Source of the DNA: Certhia americana
Taxonomy: Eukaryota; Chordata; Aves; Passeriformes; Certhiidae
Assembly: GCA_018697195.1 (NCBI GenBank)
Contig: CM031857.1
Span: 57,466,491-57,530,490, forward strand
Direction of reading: 5' to 3'
Length of the DNA: 64,000 nucleotides
Shown: piece by piece, positions 51,627-64,000 of the stretch
Position numbering within the stretch: position 1 is the stretch's first letter
Layout: the number at the start of each line of letters is the position of its first letter
The notes under the pieces: model-generated
What the model saw: the letters and a program-made list of their open reading frames with translations, nothing else
The model's database searches: none
Told to the model about the DNA's origin: nothing
Made by a program: the position numbers and the translations under genes

Positions 51627-54600
51627 AACTTGCTTCTTTGACTTTCCCAATGAGCTCCAAGGGATATTCAAGGCGTTGGGTGATTCCTGCTAAGGGACTT
51701 ATCATGTTTTAAACTTTCTATATCCCGATAAACTGATTGTCAAAATAAAGACTCCAGCTTGTCAGTCTGGCATCTAACTGGAGTGCCTCTCATGTACAAC
51801 ACTGAAAAATTTTGGAAAGCACGGGAACTAGCCCAGGCTAATGATGAGAACTTGTTAAGAGCAGAACTAATATCATTATTTCCTGACAAGAATTAGGTCA
51901 ATGCCTAGTTCTATCCAGAAACAGTTTCACCTCATCAGTTGTGATTGCCTGGAGCTGTTTACCTCTGAGTACTACTTCTACACCCTTTTGTAGTTGAGGG
52001 GAGGTAGAAAAGGCTTTTGTGGCTCAATTCACACTGACAGGAAGGAGAAGGTATCTGAATTTTAGAAGAAAAAAGAGTCAAAATCACCCATTTATTTTCT
52101 TAACCATTAGAAGAACCCTCAGGCAGTTGGATGAGACGTGAGCATCTGGTAATCTTTGCAAGCCTGAAGCTAAGGAAAGCTAACTCAGAGAAGGAGGGTC
52201 ATTTCTTTTCTTGAATATAGAATGGAGCTCACACCACTCTTTTGTGAGCAGTGAGCCTCTTTTTCTGATCAGAGGCACACTAGGGAGCAATGTGAAATCT
52301 TCATCTGCCTCTAAGTCAACACATGCATAGAAGGCTACCTGCACAGTGGATTCCAGGAGGAATTATTACCAAAGTACATTTAAAATATCTGTATCATTAG
52401 ACCTGAATCTGAATTTGTATGCCCTTAAGCAAGATGGCCTAAATGTTGAAAGCAATTTTAAAGGTAAGTATCTGAAAATCCCAGTGACTGACTGCTTGAT
52501 TCTTCAGGCACTTAGGCAGTGAGTCCCTGGGGTAGTCCTTGTCTATGGCAATGCCCCTTTTCCCTGCTTTTAACAATGCATCTGAAAGCCTAGTATGTGG
52601 TAGTTGTACAAATAAAAATTACTCTCTCCATGTTTACTGAGCTCGACAGGATGCATTTGTGATTTCGAAGCACTACTCAGCAAATGTAGGAAAAAATATG
52701 AAACACAGCAAAACCGTAGATGTTTTTTACGTCTGTTGTTTATTATTGTGGCATACTACAAAGAACAGATCACTTGACTTCACAAATTATATTTGCCTTT
52801 GTAAAAAACCAGCAAGATCTCTCTCCTTTTAAAGCAAGCTTAAAAACCATCAATATTTTTTATCCTTCCAAAATCCCTGAGAGTTTAGATGATCTAATAA
52901 GGGGAATATAAAAGTAGCAACAAACAAAAAGTACAAAATAAACAAGAATAAAGGGTGCATTTACCCTGAAAAGCAATTTGCACAATGTCTTTTGTTTTGC
53001 TGCTGTTAAAATAATCTACAAATATATGTTGAGGTTTATATGTCACCTCATATGATGGCTGCAAAGATTTGTTTGGAGTCGCAGGACACTAAGCCTATTG
53101 AATCCACTCAAAAATGGCTAAGTAGCTTGTTGTGCAGCCAGCAGCAATAGATATTTTGATAGATTATATATATATATATTTCTTTTTTGCCTGAGTAGTC
53201 TTGGTACTAGCCACTAGATGGCACTGTTCTTGCACGTCTGGAAGGTAAGCAAGACTTTTTCCAGAGAAAAATCCGTGGCCGGTTCCATTAAATTCTACTT
53301 TATATCAGTAGATGGCAGATTTGAGCTATTTATGGAAAAAAACAAAGGCTTTAATGGTCCGTGTTGCTTCTTGCAAAAGCATTTAAATTTATTTTTTCTT
53401 AAGCCTTCTATATGTAAAATATTATACAAAAATAAAAATTGCTGGCTGAAAAAAAGGACTTTTGTTTAAAGCATTTGTTTCATCTTTTTAAATTACAAGC
53501 AGAAATATACAGGAAAGTAAGGGTCTATTAAAACCATTAATAAAAAGGGAATCAAAACATAAATGAGTAAGAGCACACTTCTAAAACCTATTTCCAGGTA
53601 ATGGCAATAAAGAAAAATTTCTAACATATAAGAATACTCAAAAGGCAAAAATAAAGAAATGTGTCTTGATTTAAAAATATGTGACAAGGGTACTTTTCAA
53701 TTCTGTGATGCTTTCAACCTAAGATCATAAATCTGTCTCTTTTTTTGTCTCTGTGAACTCTTTTAAATATGTTTACAGAGGTGAGCAAAAAGGGGTGCAA
53801 GGAAAATTATTGCCTCATAACATCGATTTCATTTTTGGACGCTTGTGCTCTCTCTAGAGCAAGAAATCAGGAAAGTAGGCTTGGCTTTCCTAAAATCAAT
53901 GAAAAATATTTTTCACAGAGCAACATTTTTCAGCCTTGCTGTCTCAAGGATCCTAACAATCACACCCAAAATTTATTTGCCAGGAAGCAGTGTGTCTACC
54001 TGGTGTGGGTAAAGTTCCAGCTAGAGACAGCAGGGTTAGTGCTGGAGCAATAGGAGAATGGCCACAGTTCATGTTCTGCTTTGTCTATGTAAATTAGCTT
54101 TCAAAGGGTTAGGTGGTGAAGTTTCTCCCAAGACCTGAGGTATTGCCTCTGCAAGCAGTGCACTGCAAACCAGAGCCCATCTAAGGACAGGAGTTGGTCT
54201 TGTGCCCTGTGATGTGCTACCATGGCAGCACGTGCCCTCATCCACTTGGACTCCACGACTTATTTTACTCTCAGAGTATTTTTAGCTTTATCTTCCGAAG
54301 TGGTAGAGAGGTCTCACACTTTTTTTAAGTTTGGTTTGTTATTTTTTTTTCCAAATACAGATATGCTGCTGAAACTGTGTCACCTTATGTAACAACCCAG
54401 TGCAGTCACCCAAGAAACAACAGCCCACACTCAGCTCCCACATTTCCTTGGAGAGGCTGCAATCCATGTCTCACTTCTCCTTGGAGGTACAGTGAACACC
54501 TGACTGCAGGGTGCTGGAATGTGGAAGCTCTCTTTTCACTTGTTCTGTGGATGGTGCACATTAAAAAACATTGCTGTTGTCAGAGCAGGAACACGAGTGC

Positions 54601-56267
54601 ATTCCCTGAGGGATGTGGGTACTGGTGCTCTGCTAAGTGGGTGCATGATACTCGTTCCTTCTGCTTCCAGCACCTATGAAGTTAACCATTTCCTATGCAG
54701 TGGAAAACCTTCAGTAAGAGGCTGAGGACCATAAGAAGCCAACTACCTGAGTGTACGAGCCTGTTTCTCAGACCATCCTTTTGGATGCTGGTGTAGGCTT
54801 GAACCCTTTTAGGTAAAGGTGGGGATTGAACACAGGTCCCCTCTGTGATCTAGACCCACTGTGACTACTGTGCAAAGGCAGAACAGAAACCTCCTCTTCT
54901 GGGTGCCTTTTCAAAGCAAGCTGTGGAAACCACAGTGTTTGATAAAGACCCTAATTGTGTAGGTGTGTTAGGTGAAAAACATGAAACTGAGAGGGAGTTA
55001 GAGTGGGTTTCTGAATGTTAATTGGGCTTGGGCGTGAGATGGAGCTCATCAGGGCTGTCAGAACTGAAGGTTTCTCTGGCATAAGATCTTTAGGATCTGA
55101 GGGAAGTTTGATGCAAAAAAGTATGTGGGTATTTTGTAACTAGGAGAATCCAGGAGAAACTAGGGAAAGGTTTTGTCTTTGCATCCTACAGCCCACATGC
55201 TAATTCTAGCAGGCACCCAACAGCTTTTTTGGATCAGTCCTAAATAGTCAGCACAAGAACTCAGAAGAAATTGATCTATATGCCTAACCAGAATTGAGCA
55301 GACGTAATTCTTTCTCTCCTACACACCTGGAAGCTCATGAAGACACAGGAGACTCCAGTGGGGTTTGAGTTGCATGGTCTGGCAGAAGGATAGCAGAGAT
55401 TAAACCAGAGTATTACACCTAGAGCAGACAGATTCCCTGAGGGATGTGTGTGTAGAACGGATTAGGGAAACCTGGATGAGAAACATACAGTGCATAACAA
55501 CTCCAGGCACATTACACTGATGCCTGCTGCTTGGGCAGGATAAACACAATTAGTTATACGTGCTGAGCTAATCTGGCAAATCCCATCCCAGCCAATTCAC
55601 TGAAATTGCATTTTCCTGCTCTCCCTGCACTTGTTGTGTAGACATTCCCATGCCTAATTCTGGGGGCTTAACCAGAGCATCACTCTGCACAGTTGCTGGA
55701 AGGGATCATAGCAGGAGTTATGCCCTCACATGTTCTGCTTTTCAGACTTCTAGCAAATGCTGTCCCTGTCTCAGAGTGTCTCTGGGCTCCTGCAGTTCCT
55801 GTCAAAGCCAACTCAGTACCCTGATCAAATGCAAGTGTGAGATTAGGCAGCATCTCCCTCAGTTTTAGGATAGGGCTCATTTCAGGTTTTATTGTACAAA
55901 AGTTACATGCTCAAGCTATTCACCTGAGCTTCACTTCTTTAGAAAAGATACATTGTAATCTCCAAAGTGATGGTGGAGGTTCCTCATTTTGGACCCTCTG
56001 TTATGACAAGATGAATTTCCCTTTATTCCCCTTGATTAAGAAGAGGGCTCAGAGCTGGCTGAGACAGGAAATTTAATTTTGAGGGTCTCGCTGCTAGCCA
56101 AGGTGAATCCCATACTGTCTCTGCAAAGCTATTTGAAAACAAAAAGAATCCCTCAGCTGATAGCTCTACTCCAGGACTATAGGCACTTCTGAAGTGCTGC
56201 CCTCTGCTTCCTAAATTACCACAAGAGCTTCATCATCACAATTCTGTCTGGAATTTCTTGGGTAGGT
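51627..56267. other. Unique non-coding DNA
   Basis: Includes a short (AT)n at about 53165-53180. Frames at 53769-54053, 54377-54679 and 55650-55868 (+) have no recognisable domain. No repeat family recognised. Confidence 0.5.
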
Positions 56268-56581
56268 CATAAAATCTTTCAGATTGGGTTGGGCCTCAGA
56301 AGGGTTGTAGTCAAACACAGAGATAACTCAAGGCCAGCTTTGGGGTCAGGTTAGATTGCACAGGGCTTTATCTAGCTGGATCTGGAAAACCTTCTCTGGA
56401 CAATCTCTTCCATTGGTTGATTTGCCGGAGTATGAGAAATGCTTTCCTGATACCTGATCAGAAATTCTCTCATACCATGTGCTGTTTTAAACAGCTTGTC
56501 TCCGTCTTCTTGACAATCTCCTCACAGATGCTGGGGTATACTGCACAGTCCCTCTGATGCTCTCTCTTCCCCAGACTGCAA
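56268..56581 (-). mobile_element. CR1-like LINE 3' region, minus orientation, diverged
   Basis: Plus-strand order is TCATAAAATCTTTCAGATTG, GGGCTTTATCTAGCTGGATC, AAACCTTCTCTGGACAATCT, GAGAAATGCTTTCCTGATAC and TGCTCTCTCTTCCCCAGACT. This parallels an inverted CR1 3' end (octamer, 'aggatggagattcc', 'ttcctaat', 'ttctcttctccaggctg'). Many substitutions place it among the older CR1 copies. Boundaries are approximate. Confidence 0.7.
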
Positions 56582-57373
56582 GATATCTACTTCTCACACA
56601 CCAACAGGAGCTGGATTCCCACTAACTGCATCCAGGACATGTAAGAACCACAGGTCTCCCCCTTGGTTTCCCAGAGGAGCAGTTCAAGAAAGGCAACTGA
56701 CAGGCTAATTATTAAGGGAATTATCTCTATGTCTGTTAGACTTCTGTTTTTTCTCTGTAAAGTTTTCCAGCATGAGAAACAAGGTCAAGTGTTCTCTCTG
56801 TGCTGTGTGCCCCAGTTGTGAGGAACCAAGACTTTAGCCTTGATCAAGACTAAGCTTTGTGGGTGTTCTAGTGCCAGACCTCCAGGTAGGAAACTGAAAA
56901 AGAAGATAAAACTGTGTCTTGAGAGATTTTCAGGGGTTATCAATGCTTGAGCCACATCCACTATAACTCAGCTGATTCCTAACTACATTCTTCACTAAAA
57001 TGTACACCCATATGGAAATTGCCATATCTTTGTTTGGCTAGCTTTACTTACACAGAAGCTGTGATTTCTAGTAGGGTTCAATGCTCATGGTGTTTATCCT
57101 GTTGCAGCAAGGCTAGTGGGTCTTCCAGCAGTGGGTCTCACTAGAGTGAATGGAAGTATTTTTTCTCTCCTTTTGTATTCAGTACAAAGCAGTGTGGTTC
57201 TGACATGATTGAGTTCAAAATGAAGCAAACCCTAGTCTCTGCATTTATGACAGAAGCTGCAGTTTTTTCTTGCCACTAGGTCTATACATAGCCTCGAGAA
57301 CTGACTGTAACCAGACTGCAAAAGAGGTACCTGCACTGGTATTGTTTAAATTTAGAGGCTACCTTGGTTCTTT
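56582..57373. other. Unique non-coding DNA
   Basis: Nothing recognised. Confidence 0.5.
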
Positions 57374-57413
57374 CTCAAGTGTCACACCTGCAGCTCAAGT
57401 GTCACATCTGCGT
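57374..57413. repeat. 20-bp tandem duplication
   Basis: Copies 57374-57393 and 57394-57413, each starting CTCAAGTGTCACA and differing at three positions near the 3' part. It lies inside an 82-codon frame that I do not regard as a gene. Confidence 0.9.
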
Positions 57414-59140
57414 CTGCAGCCTCTCCACCAAGAGGAGGTTATAGTCACAAAATGTCCTCTTTTCTGTTTTGCTTTAAACTGTCCAATCTTCACCTTTGGT
57501 GACAAATTTGCACAGTAGCTCTAAGCTATGTGGGAGGTATTTCTGTCTGCTGTGCACACCTGTTTACGTCCCATCCTAGCTAGGGTGAAGAGGCAACAAG
57601 GAATCTGGCTCCCCTGCTTGTTCCCACAAGCCCTGTACCAGCAGAGGAAAAATTCGCCACCTCCTCTCTGTCATTTGCTGTTAGACCAATCCCAGTCTAG
57701 GATGTTAACAAAGGCTGGATTTTATCTTAGTTTACTTCTCTGACAAATGTGGGATTCCACTATTGCCTTGGCATTAAGTACTTTTTAAAATGCAAATTTC
57801 TCAGCTGCAAGGAATCACATTTTTTTTAAAAAAAAGTATATTCAAAAAGCAACTGTCTAAATCAAAGACTAATTGGCTGCCAAATTATGGGTTTATGCAA
57901 CTCCCTCATCACAGCTTGTTTTGCTTTTTTACCAGAGGTAAGTAAAAAAGCATCAGAAAACACACAAAAAATATTTTTGTTTTCCTTTCATAATAAAACC
58001 TGTGATGTCAACCCAATTACTTTGAAAGATCTTGCTACCTACAGTGAAAATTTGTCCACCTGAGATTGCCTGTCCAGCCACAGGGAAATGGGAAACAATC
58101 CTGTGATTAAATCCAAACTAAAGGAGAACTGAGGCAAGGAGCACAGTCAGCAGCAAACCATTGCGTTTCTTGGGAATGGCAGCAGGCTCCTCAAGGATCT
58201 GGGCATCATGTCTTTCTGCATAGGGTTCAAAGCAGCAGCACTGAGACCATCTTCCCCTAAATGCATGTCAAAGCATTCAGAGATTCAGAGTCTTCATATA
58301 CCAAGGATTTTTTTGTGAATGCCCTGTGGGACTGGGGCCATATAGGGTCTGAGTATGCAACTGAAAGCTCTTGAAATCAAAGTGCAGCTGTTGGTTAACT
58401 TTATTGCTCAGGTCTCCATGGTGGCCTCAATCTCACACCTAGGGAACTTAATGGGAGGAAGAAATTAGTTCCTTGACAGATGTTCACAATCACACGGGTG
58501 AAATGCTCTGAACCACGACCCACGAGGCACTGAGGTTAATGTTAGACCTGAGGTATATTATTCTGGGTCACTGTCTTTGTGGTTGACCTAGTACTGGTGT
58601 GGAATTTGGAGACAATCTCCCCAGGATGTAACAGGAGTCAGATCACATTTTCCTTTCTTTTTTCTTTCTCTCTGTGACAGTTCCTCATTCTGCCTCAAGC
58701 TCTGTACTTGCCAGCCTCTCAAAAACATCATATGCAGCAGACTACCTGGATGCAGTGATGTTCTTCTCTATATGACCTTGCAATGTTTTTCTTCCCAAAT
58801 CATAACTAGAAATTTTATCTTAATCTTTTGTTGAATCTCAGCATGTGAATACACACTTGCAATGAAGAACAAGGATTCCAGGTAAATTACAGCAAAACAG
58901 TGAGGGTTTCTTGTAAAGAATTTACCTTATTCCTTCAGGTTTAATTTTTACCTTTTCCTCTAAGTTTTCCCAGTAATACATTTTTAAAAGAGTAACAAAT
59001 CCATTGCCACTGGGGAACCATATACCCAACACTATGCTGCAGAATGATTACTCAGGAATTCCCATTAATAGTGTGAATACAAATCTGATTCTCCTGTTAC
59101 AGCAACACAGCACCTTACTATAGGATTGGGGAAGGAGGTA
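57414..59140. other. Unique non-coding DNA
   Basis: No recognised element or exon. A pyrimidine-rich stretch ending TCTCTCTGTGACAG near 58680 is acceptor-like but has no supported exon after it. Confidence 0.5.
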
Positions 59141-59190
59141 AGGGGAATGTGGGGAGTGTGGGGAGCGTGGTGTGTGTGTGTGGGGTTGGA
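59141..59190. repeat. GT/GGGG-rich simple repeat
   Basis: Irregular copies of GTGGGGAG followed by (GT)n. The minus frame across it gives a His/Pro/Ser-rich peptide that is a product of the repeat. G-runs of four occur on the plus strand. Confidence 0.85.
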
Positions 59191-61678
59191 GTGGGCAAGG
59201 GGCCAATGTGCAGAATAGTATCCTCATTTTACTAGCACTAGGGCTTTGTGAAGCAATGAGGGTCTTATCCAATAACAGGCTTGTACTGTGTATGCACACA
59301 CACTAACCAGGCTCACCTTTGAAATATGCTCACTGGTAAGCAACAGCCTAGAAAGAGAAGGGTACAAATAACATTCCAAGAGCTTTTCCAACCATGCTGC
59401 ATCTTTTCTATGTCAAAAATAAACTGCAAAATGAAAAGATGAAGAATAAGCCTACCATTTTGCGTCCTCACCTCTTAAAATAAAAGAGTACTTTTAAACC
59501 GCATAAAAATGTTCTGCCATGATGAATTACACATTTATAACCCTATTTAGTGAAGTATTTTACCTATGTAATTTTAAAACTGTCACTTTGACAAAAAATA
59601 TAGATGAGCGAGTTGGCCTTTCACATTTAATGTTTTCGTTCTTATTTGCAATTCACCAGGTTCAGCTTTGATTAAAGAAGTGGTATAAATGGAATGCATA
59701 ATGGTCAGGACTTGAAGAACATATTACTCTGACACTGCAGGATAAGACTTTTTCCTTTGTATAAGCAGATTTGGTTTCTTCGCCTGAAAAACTTCTTGAT
59801 CCTGGGCCTGCTGGCTTTATTACATCAGAAATGCATCTTTGACTCCAAATTTGCGTAGAAAAATGTGCTTGATTTAAAAACGAAAAGACAAAAGTCAGTG
59901 GATGCTCATATTTATAACACTTTCTTTTAACAGACTTCAGGGAATGAATCATCTCTGAAGTCTGGCTTTGAGTCTAAGATGAGGTGTAGCTGCTTCAAAA
60001 GATTTTAGGGCCAATGTTAAGAAGTGATCAGAAGAGGTTCTGCTCTGGACACAGCATGTCCTGTTAACAGGGTTTTTTCTCCACAGCAGCTGCTGTGAGT
60101 GCTTGGCACAAAGTGACCCTGAATTAGCTAAGAGGAAATATTTCTCTCTCTCTCTCCTACATGTCAGAGACACATTTTTATGTCTTCAACCCATTTTTCT
60201 CTGGAAGTCTCAATTCTTTCAGGTTGTTAAAATTTGGGAATAAAATCCCCAAAACAGCCTCAAACCTCAAAACCAATGAAAAGAAAAATCCCCTAGAAAG
60301 GCTTCCTTTTCAAATAGTTACTCAAATACACTCATATTTTCTTTTTCAGTAGACAAATACAATTTCTCTTCCTTGTGACAAGTTGTAAGAATTACACATT
60401 GCATTCCAGCTCCACACTCGAAATGGTTTCCTAATGGAATCACTCTGTATCAGTATTTAACCACTGAGGATAATAAATCCAGATGATCCTTCAGTAAAGA
60501 CCTCAGGTGTGTCACTGGATTAGTGACTGTTAAGACAAGTACCTCAGCAGGGAAATAGGCAGACATTCAGTGGCTAATGACAGCTTTGCACAATTATCAG
60601 TGTTTAGTTCTGTTTGATTAAATGGATCCTCCTCTCAAGGGTCAGCGACATCAGAGTTTGTTTTCCGATCCAAGCTTACCAGCTTGGATAAAATGAATAT
60701 AAATAAATAGATAAATGAATAATAATAAGTCAGATGTGAGAAACACAGGAGATAACAGAATTCAATTACGCTATTTGGAGATGGTCCTAACAGAAGGCAT
60801 GAAACATCTACCTAGCTAGGAAGGCCACATTTAAGAATAAGGGTGGTGGTTCATTGAAGTATTCATTCTTCTTTTCTTATTTCCTTCTTTTGATGTTGGT
60901 TTACAGTAGACCACTTGGCAGGATCTTAGAGCCAGCAAACAGATCGGACACCTGGCTCCAGCCCCTGTTCCAGGGAATTCCATGAGCAGTTTATACAAAG
61001 CTGAACAGCATGAAGAAGAGATATTGAGCTGATAATTTCAAATAATGTACCCTGTGCTGTGCAGGAACCTTTCTTTAGAGGCAGGAGATAGGAGTTTGAG
61101 TCCATTTTAAGAAGAGCTCCTGTGTCAGGTTTGGTGGCAACTGGAGAAATGGTGGTTTCAGGTATTTTTTTATTTATTTTAGATGCCAGTCTAAGTTTTA
61201 GAAACGCTTCCCAGCTGAAACTATTTGTCAAATTAATGTTGAATTCATAAAATTGTTTTGGAATGGATGAAATTGCTTTTTGGGGATATGAATAGTTCAT
61301 TCACAGGAAGAAAAATGTGCCCAGCTCTGGCGGATTATATTGGCAGGAATGCACCCAAATGTTGCTAGAAATGACTTCCAGGATGAACAAGAGTAATGAA
61401 TCCCACATTTAACCTTAAAAATGTGCTTAAAAGCTTTCCTGAATGCAAAGTATATTCTTGTAACTGGAGGCTCAGGGCTGAATTCTGCTCTGCTTTATGT
61501 ACTCAGGTACATTCAGGCAGGTAAAGTGCCAAAAAAATGCAATATGCAACGCTTTCACAGAAGTGTTTGCTACATCTCCACCTATTTTCAGAAGAGTTTA
61601 TGCTTATGTAGGTTTCTCTGACAGCAGAGAAGTAGGTACAGTTTTCTGAAAAAACACTTTAAATATGAGTCAGCAGTG
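59191..61678. other. Unique AT-rich non-coding DNA
   Basis: Nothing recognised. The frames at 59662-59952 (-) and 60926-61300 (-) have no domain signature. Confidence 0.5.
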
Positions 61679-62243
61679 AAGGGAGGGGATTGTCCCACTC
61701 TGCTCTATACTGGGGCAGCCTCACCTTGAGTGCTGCACTCTGGTTTGAGTGTCACAATGTAAGAAAGACATTAAACTGTTAGGGAGTGTCCAAAAGAGGG
61801 CCATGAGGATGGTGAAGGTCATTGAGGGGAAGCTGTATGAGGAGCAGCTGTGGTCCCTTGGTCTGTTCAGCCTGGAGGAGACTGAGGGGAGAGCTCATTG
61901 CAGTTACAGCTTCCTCATGAGGGGAAGAGGAGGGGCAGGCACTGATCTCTTCTCTGTGGTGACCAGTGAAAGGATCCCAGGGAATGGCCTGAAGCTGTGT
62001 CAGGGGAGGTTTAGGTTGGATATCAGGAAAAGGTTCTTCAATCAGTGGGTGGTTGGACACTGGAACTGGCTCTGCAGAGGAGTGGTCATAGCATCAAACT
62101 TTGACAGAGCTCATGAAGTGTTTGGACAATGCTCTCAGGCACATGGTACGACTCTTGGAGATGGTGCTGTGCAGGTCCAGGAGTTGGACTTGATGATGCT
62201 TTGTGGGACTCCTCCAACTCATCACATTCTGTGGTTCCATGAT
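61679..62243 (+). mobile_element. CR1 LINE, C-terminal end of ORF2 and 3' end
   Basis: Opens with GAGGGGATTGTCCCACTCTG, the usual CR1 ORF2 tail region. A 173-codon open frame (61749-62270) retains CR1 ORF2 C-terminal words: VQKRAMRMVK, YEEQLWSLGLFSLEE, LFSVVTSERIPGNGLKL, GRFRLDIRKRFF and HWNWLCRGVV. It then runs into 3' UTR (GGAGTTGGACTTGATGATGC) and ends CATTCTGTGGTTCCATGATT. The upstream RT core and endonuclease are absent, so this is a 5'-truncated copy and not active. It is the longest open frame in the window. Confidence 0.92.
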
Positions 62244-64000
62244 TTTTTTATATCACTCTGTCTCATTTGATTTGCCTGCAGAGATTGTTAAACAGAAAGT
62301 CTCCAGTGAGGTAATGAAATCGGATTTCATTTTGCTAACTCTCCAGGAGACAGTGAAGGTATTTAAGTCAAATATGACTCTTCCAGACTGAATGTGACAC
62401 ATCTGCTGTACCTTTTCTTCCTTCATTGCCATTATCCCACTTAACACTGGCTTGATTAACTGGCTAAGTGGAAATGCTGAACTGTAGCTGAAATTATTTC
62501 CTTTCCTATCAGTTCTTGAAAGGCCAAAATGATAAATGGGATTCAGATCTCAAAGCCTCACTTGCATCACAAAATGTCAAACCAGCTACTACATGGGTTC
62601 AGTGTTAAAATCTGCTACATGTCTGCTGTTTCTATCTTCCTCTGCACCTGTGGAGGTACATGTGACAGCACAGCTTTTTTGTGTTTTTAAGGCCTGCCTC
62701 TGGGTGTCTTGACTTGTAGGCATTGGGCATGTAGAAAATTTTAATATGTGTCTTTGGCCTCTTCTACTTGTCAATATCCAGCAATTCAGAGAACTGATGC
62801 ACAAAAGTAAGAAAATGAACAGAAAGGAAAGAAAAGAAATAAATTTTGAAATTACAGAACTAATTATACAAGAGATACATAGAAGGTCTGACAGTATGTA
62901 ACTCCAACCTGAACCTCCTGTTGAATGTTGCCCAAAACCCCTTTCCATGACTAAAACTCTATCATACCCATTTCCACAGCAAGCACTCAACCTATTAGAA
63001 AAGATAAAAAAATCACAAATGGTATATTACATCTCTAGAGAAACCAAGAAAGGCATTGGTGAAACATCTTAAGGTCATTTTTGATCCCAGAAAACAAACT
63101 TATTTTCACTGTGATGAGAAAGACAGGGAGTCTTAAATAGCTCCCTTTTATTGGATTTGGATGGAATTACCTTCTGCTCCTCTGAAATCTATGTGACTTT
63201 TTCAGCCTGAATATACAAACAGGACACAATTGAGCACAAAAGAGAAATTAGTATTACAAGGAGCACTGGTTTTCCTGCCCTCTGTCTGTATCTGCAAAAT
63301 CTCCTGTCCTGGGCATTACAATACCATTGTATCTTAAAATTACAATTTTATCACCCTGTGTTGCACACCTGTGACTTTTTTCAGGCTTCTAATTGTACAA
63401 AACTCATTCTGGTGAAAGGATCGTGAGCATTTTCAAGCAGTTTATAATGAGGATGTCATTGCTTTTCATAGTGTTAACAAGATTACCATCATGTGTTCAT
63501 GAATACTTAAACACATTCAATAAAAAGGATGGGATGTGAAGAGGATGAGCTATTGCAGCTCAGATTGTTAATCAAGGCTGTAAATTATCCATATCCTTTA
63601 AATTCATGATGGGACAGCAACGTCAAAGAACTGTTTCTCCAATAGGCTGCAGTCAGAAAACAAACTTTTTTTTTTTTGTTTAAGGACATTGCAATATTCT
63701 GCAATGCTTCAGTATACAAAATTAGCTCAGACTCCCAAAGTACATATGGTCATGAACTGTGTCTGCCTTTGCTTGCTTCTGTTAGCTGATAAATTGGTGA
63801 TTTGAGCTAGAAGGAATATGTTATTCAGAGTATTGGTTCTGGAGGAGGTTGTGATACGGGTTTGATGCTGTACAGTGTAGGTCATCAGATATACATCTTT
63901 GTTTCCAGGCAGCTTCATTTATTTACTTACTGATTTTTGTATTGAACCTTTTTCTGCCACCTAATTAATTCTTGTTAGTTTTCTGGAGTCTGCTCATTCA
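62244..64000. other. Unique non-coding DNA
   Basis: A T12 run lies at about 63666-63677. The 133-codon minus frame 62589-62990 encodes a Cys/Ser/Ile-rich stretch of no recognised family. No exon or repeat family supported. Confidence 0.5.

Noticed and set aside
62589..62990. 133-codon minus-strand frame with a hydrophobic middle
   Set aside because: The hydrophobic segment comes from A/T-rich plus-strand sequence. There is no domain, splice evidence or upstream context, and the length is within chance for 64 kb of this composition.
1..64000. CRISPR arrays, prophage, operons, tRNA and rRNA
   Set aside because: Looked for repeated spaced units, cloverleaf-like boxes and gene clusters. None was seen, and the DNA is clearly vertebrate.

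Overview
The window looks like intergenic or deep-intronic DNA from a bird nuclear genome. The main evidence is several CR1 (chicken repeat 1) LINE fragments. Some still carry the CR1 3' terminus, with ATTCTATGATTCTATGATT-type octamer repeats at about 29076-29094 and a variant at 38352-38370. There are also two LTR-type sequences of retroviral origin. The background is AT-rich and CpG-poor, with long homopolymer and dinucleotide tracts. No bacterial-style gene organisation, rRNA or tRNA was seen. I recognised no host protein-coding gene. Nearly all open frames are short chance frames; the longest (61749-62270) is CR1 sequence.

Layout. 1-3119: unique AT-rich DNA with a CT tract and one promoter-like cluster. 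3120-4238: degenerate minus-strand CR1 reverse transcriptase followed by a plus-strand CR1 3' tail. 4239-7252: unique. 7253-7691: solo LTR with a perfect 6-bp target-site duplication. 7692-8839: unique. 8840-9634: CR1 (+). 9635-28009: mostly unique DNA with simple repeats, a 39-bp tandem duplication and a small perfect hairpin at 26544. 28010-28510: the only CpG island, with a CR1 (+) immediately after it (about 28605-29094). 29699-30682: four exon-like blocks with good splice signals and a compatible reading frame, followed by AATAAA signals near 31204. This is the best candidate for an unrecognised transcript but is unproven. 31210-45331: unique DNA, long T and AT tracts, CR1 3' pieces (35666, 38260, 40768) and AT-rich blocks with many homeodomain-type sites. 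45332-45759: an LTR on the minus strand. 45760-56260: unique DNA with a striking 40-bp-stem inverted repeat at 50857-50994. 56268-56581: CR1 (-). 61679-62243: CR1 (+). The rest is unique.

There is no operon-like or pathway logic here. The window is a record of old LINE and LTR insertion in a gene-poor region. Three places could hold function: the CpG island with the downstream exon chain, the long hairpin near 50.9 kb, and possible regulatory DNA near 36.6-37.1 and 43.7-44.2 kb. All comparisons to CR1 and avian LTRs were made by eye from remembered consensus features, so family and subfamily calls and exact boundaries are approximate.
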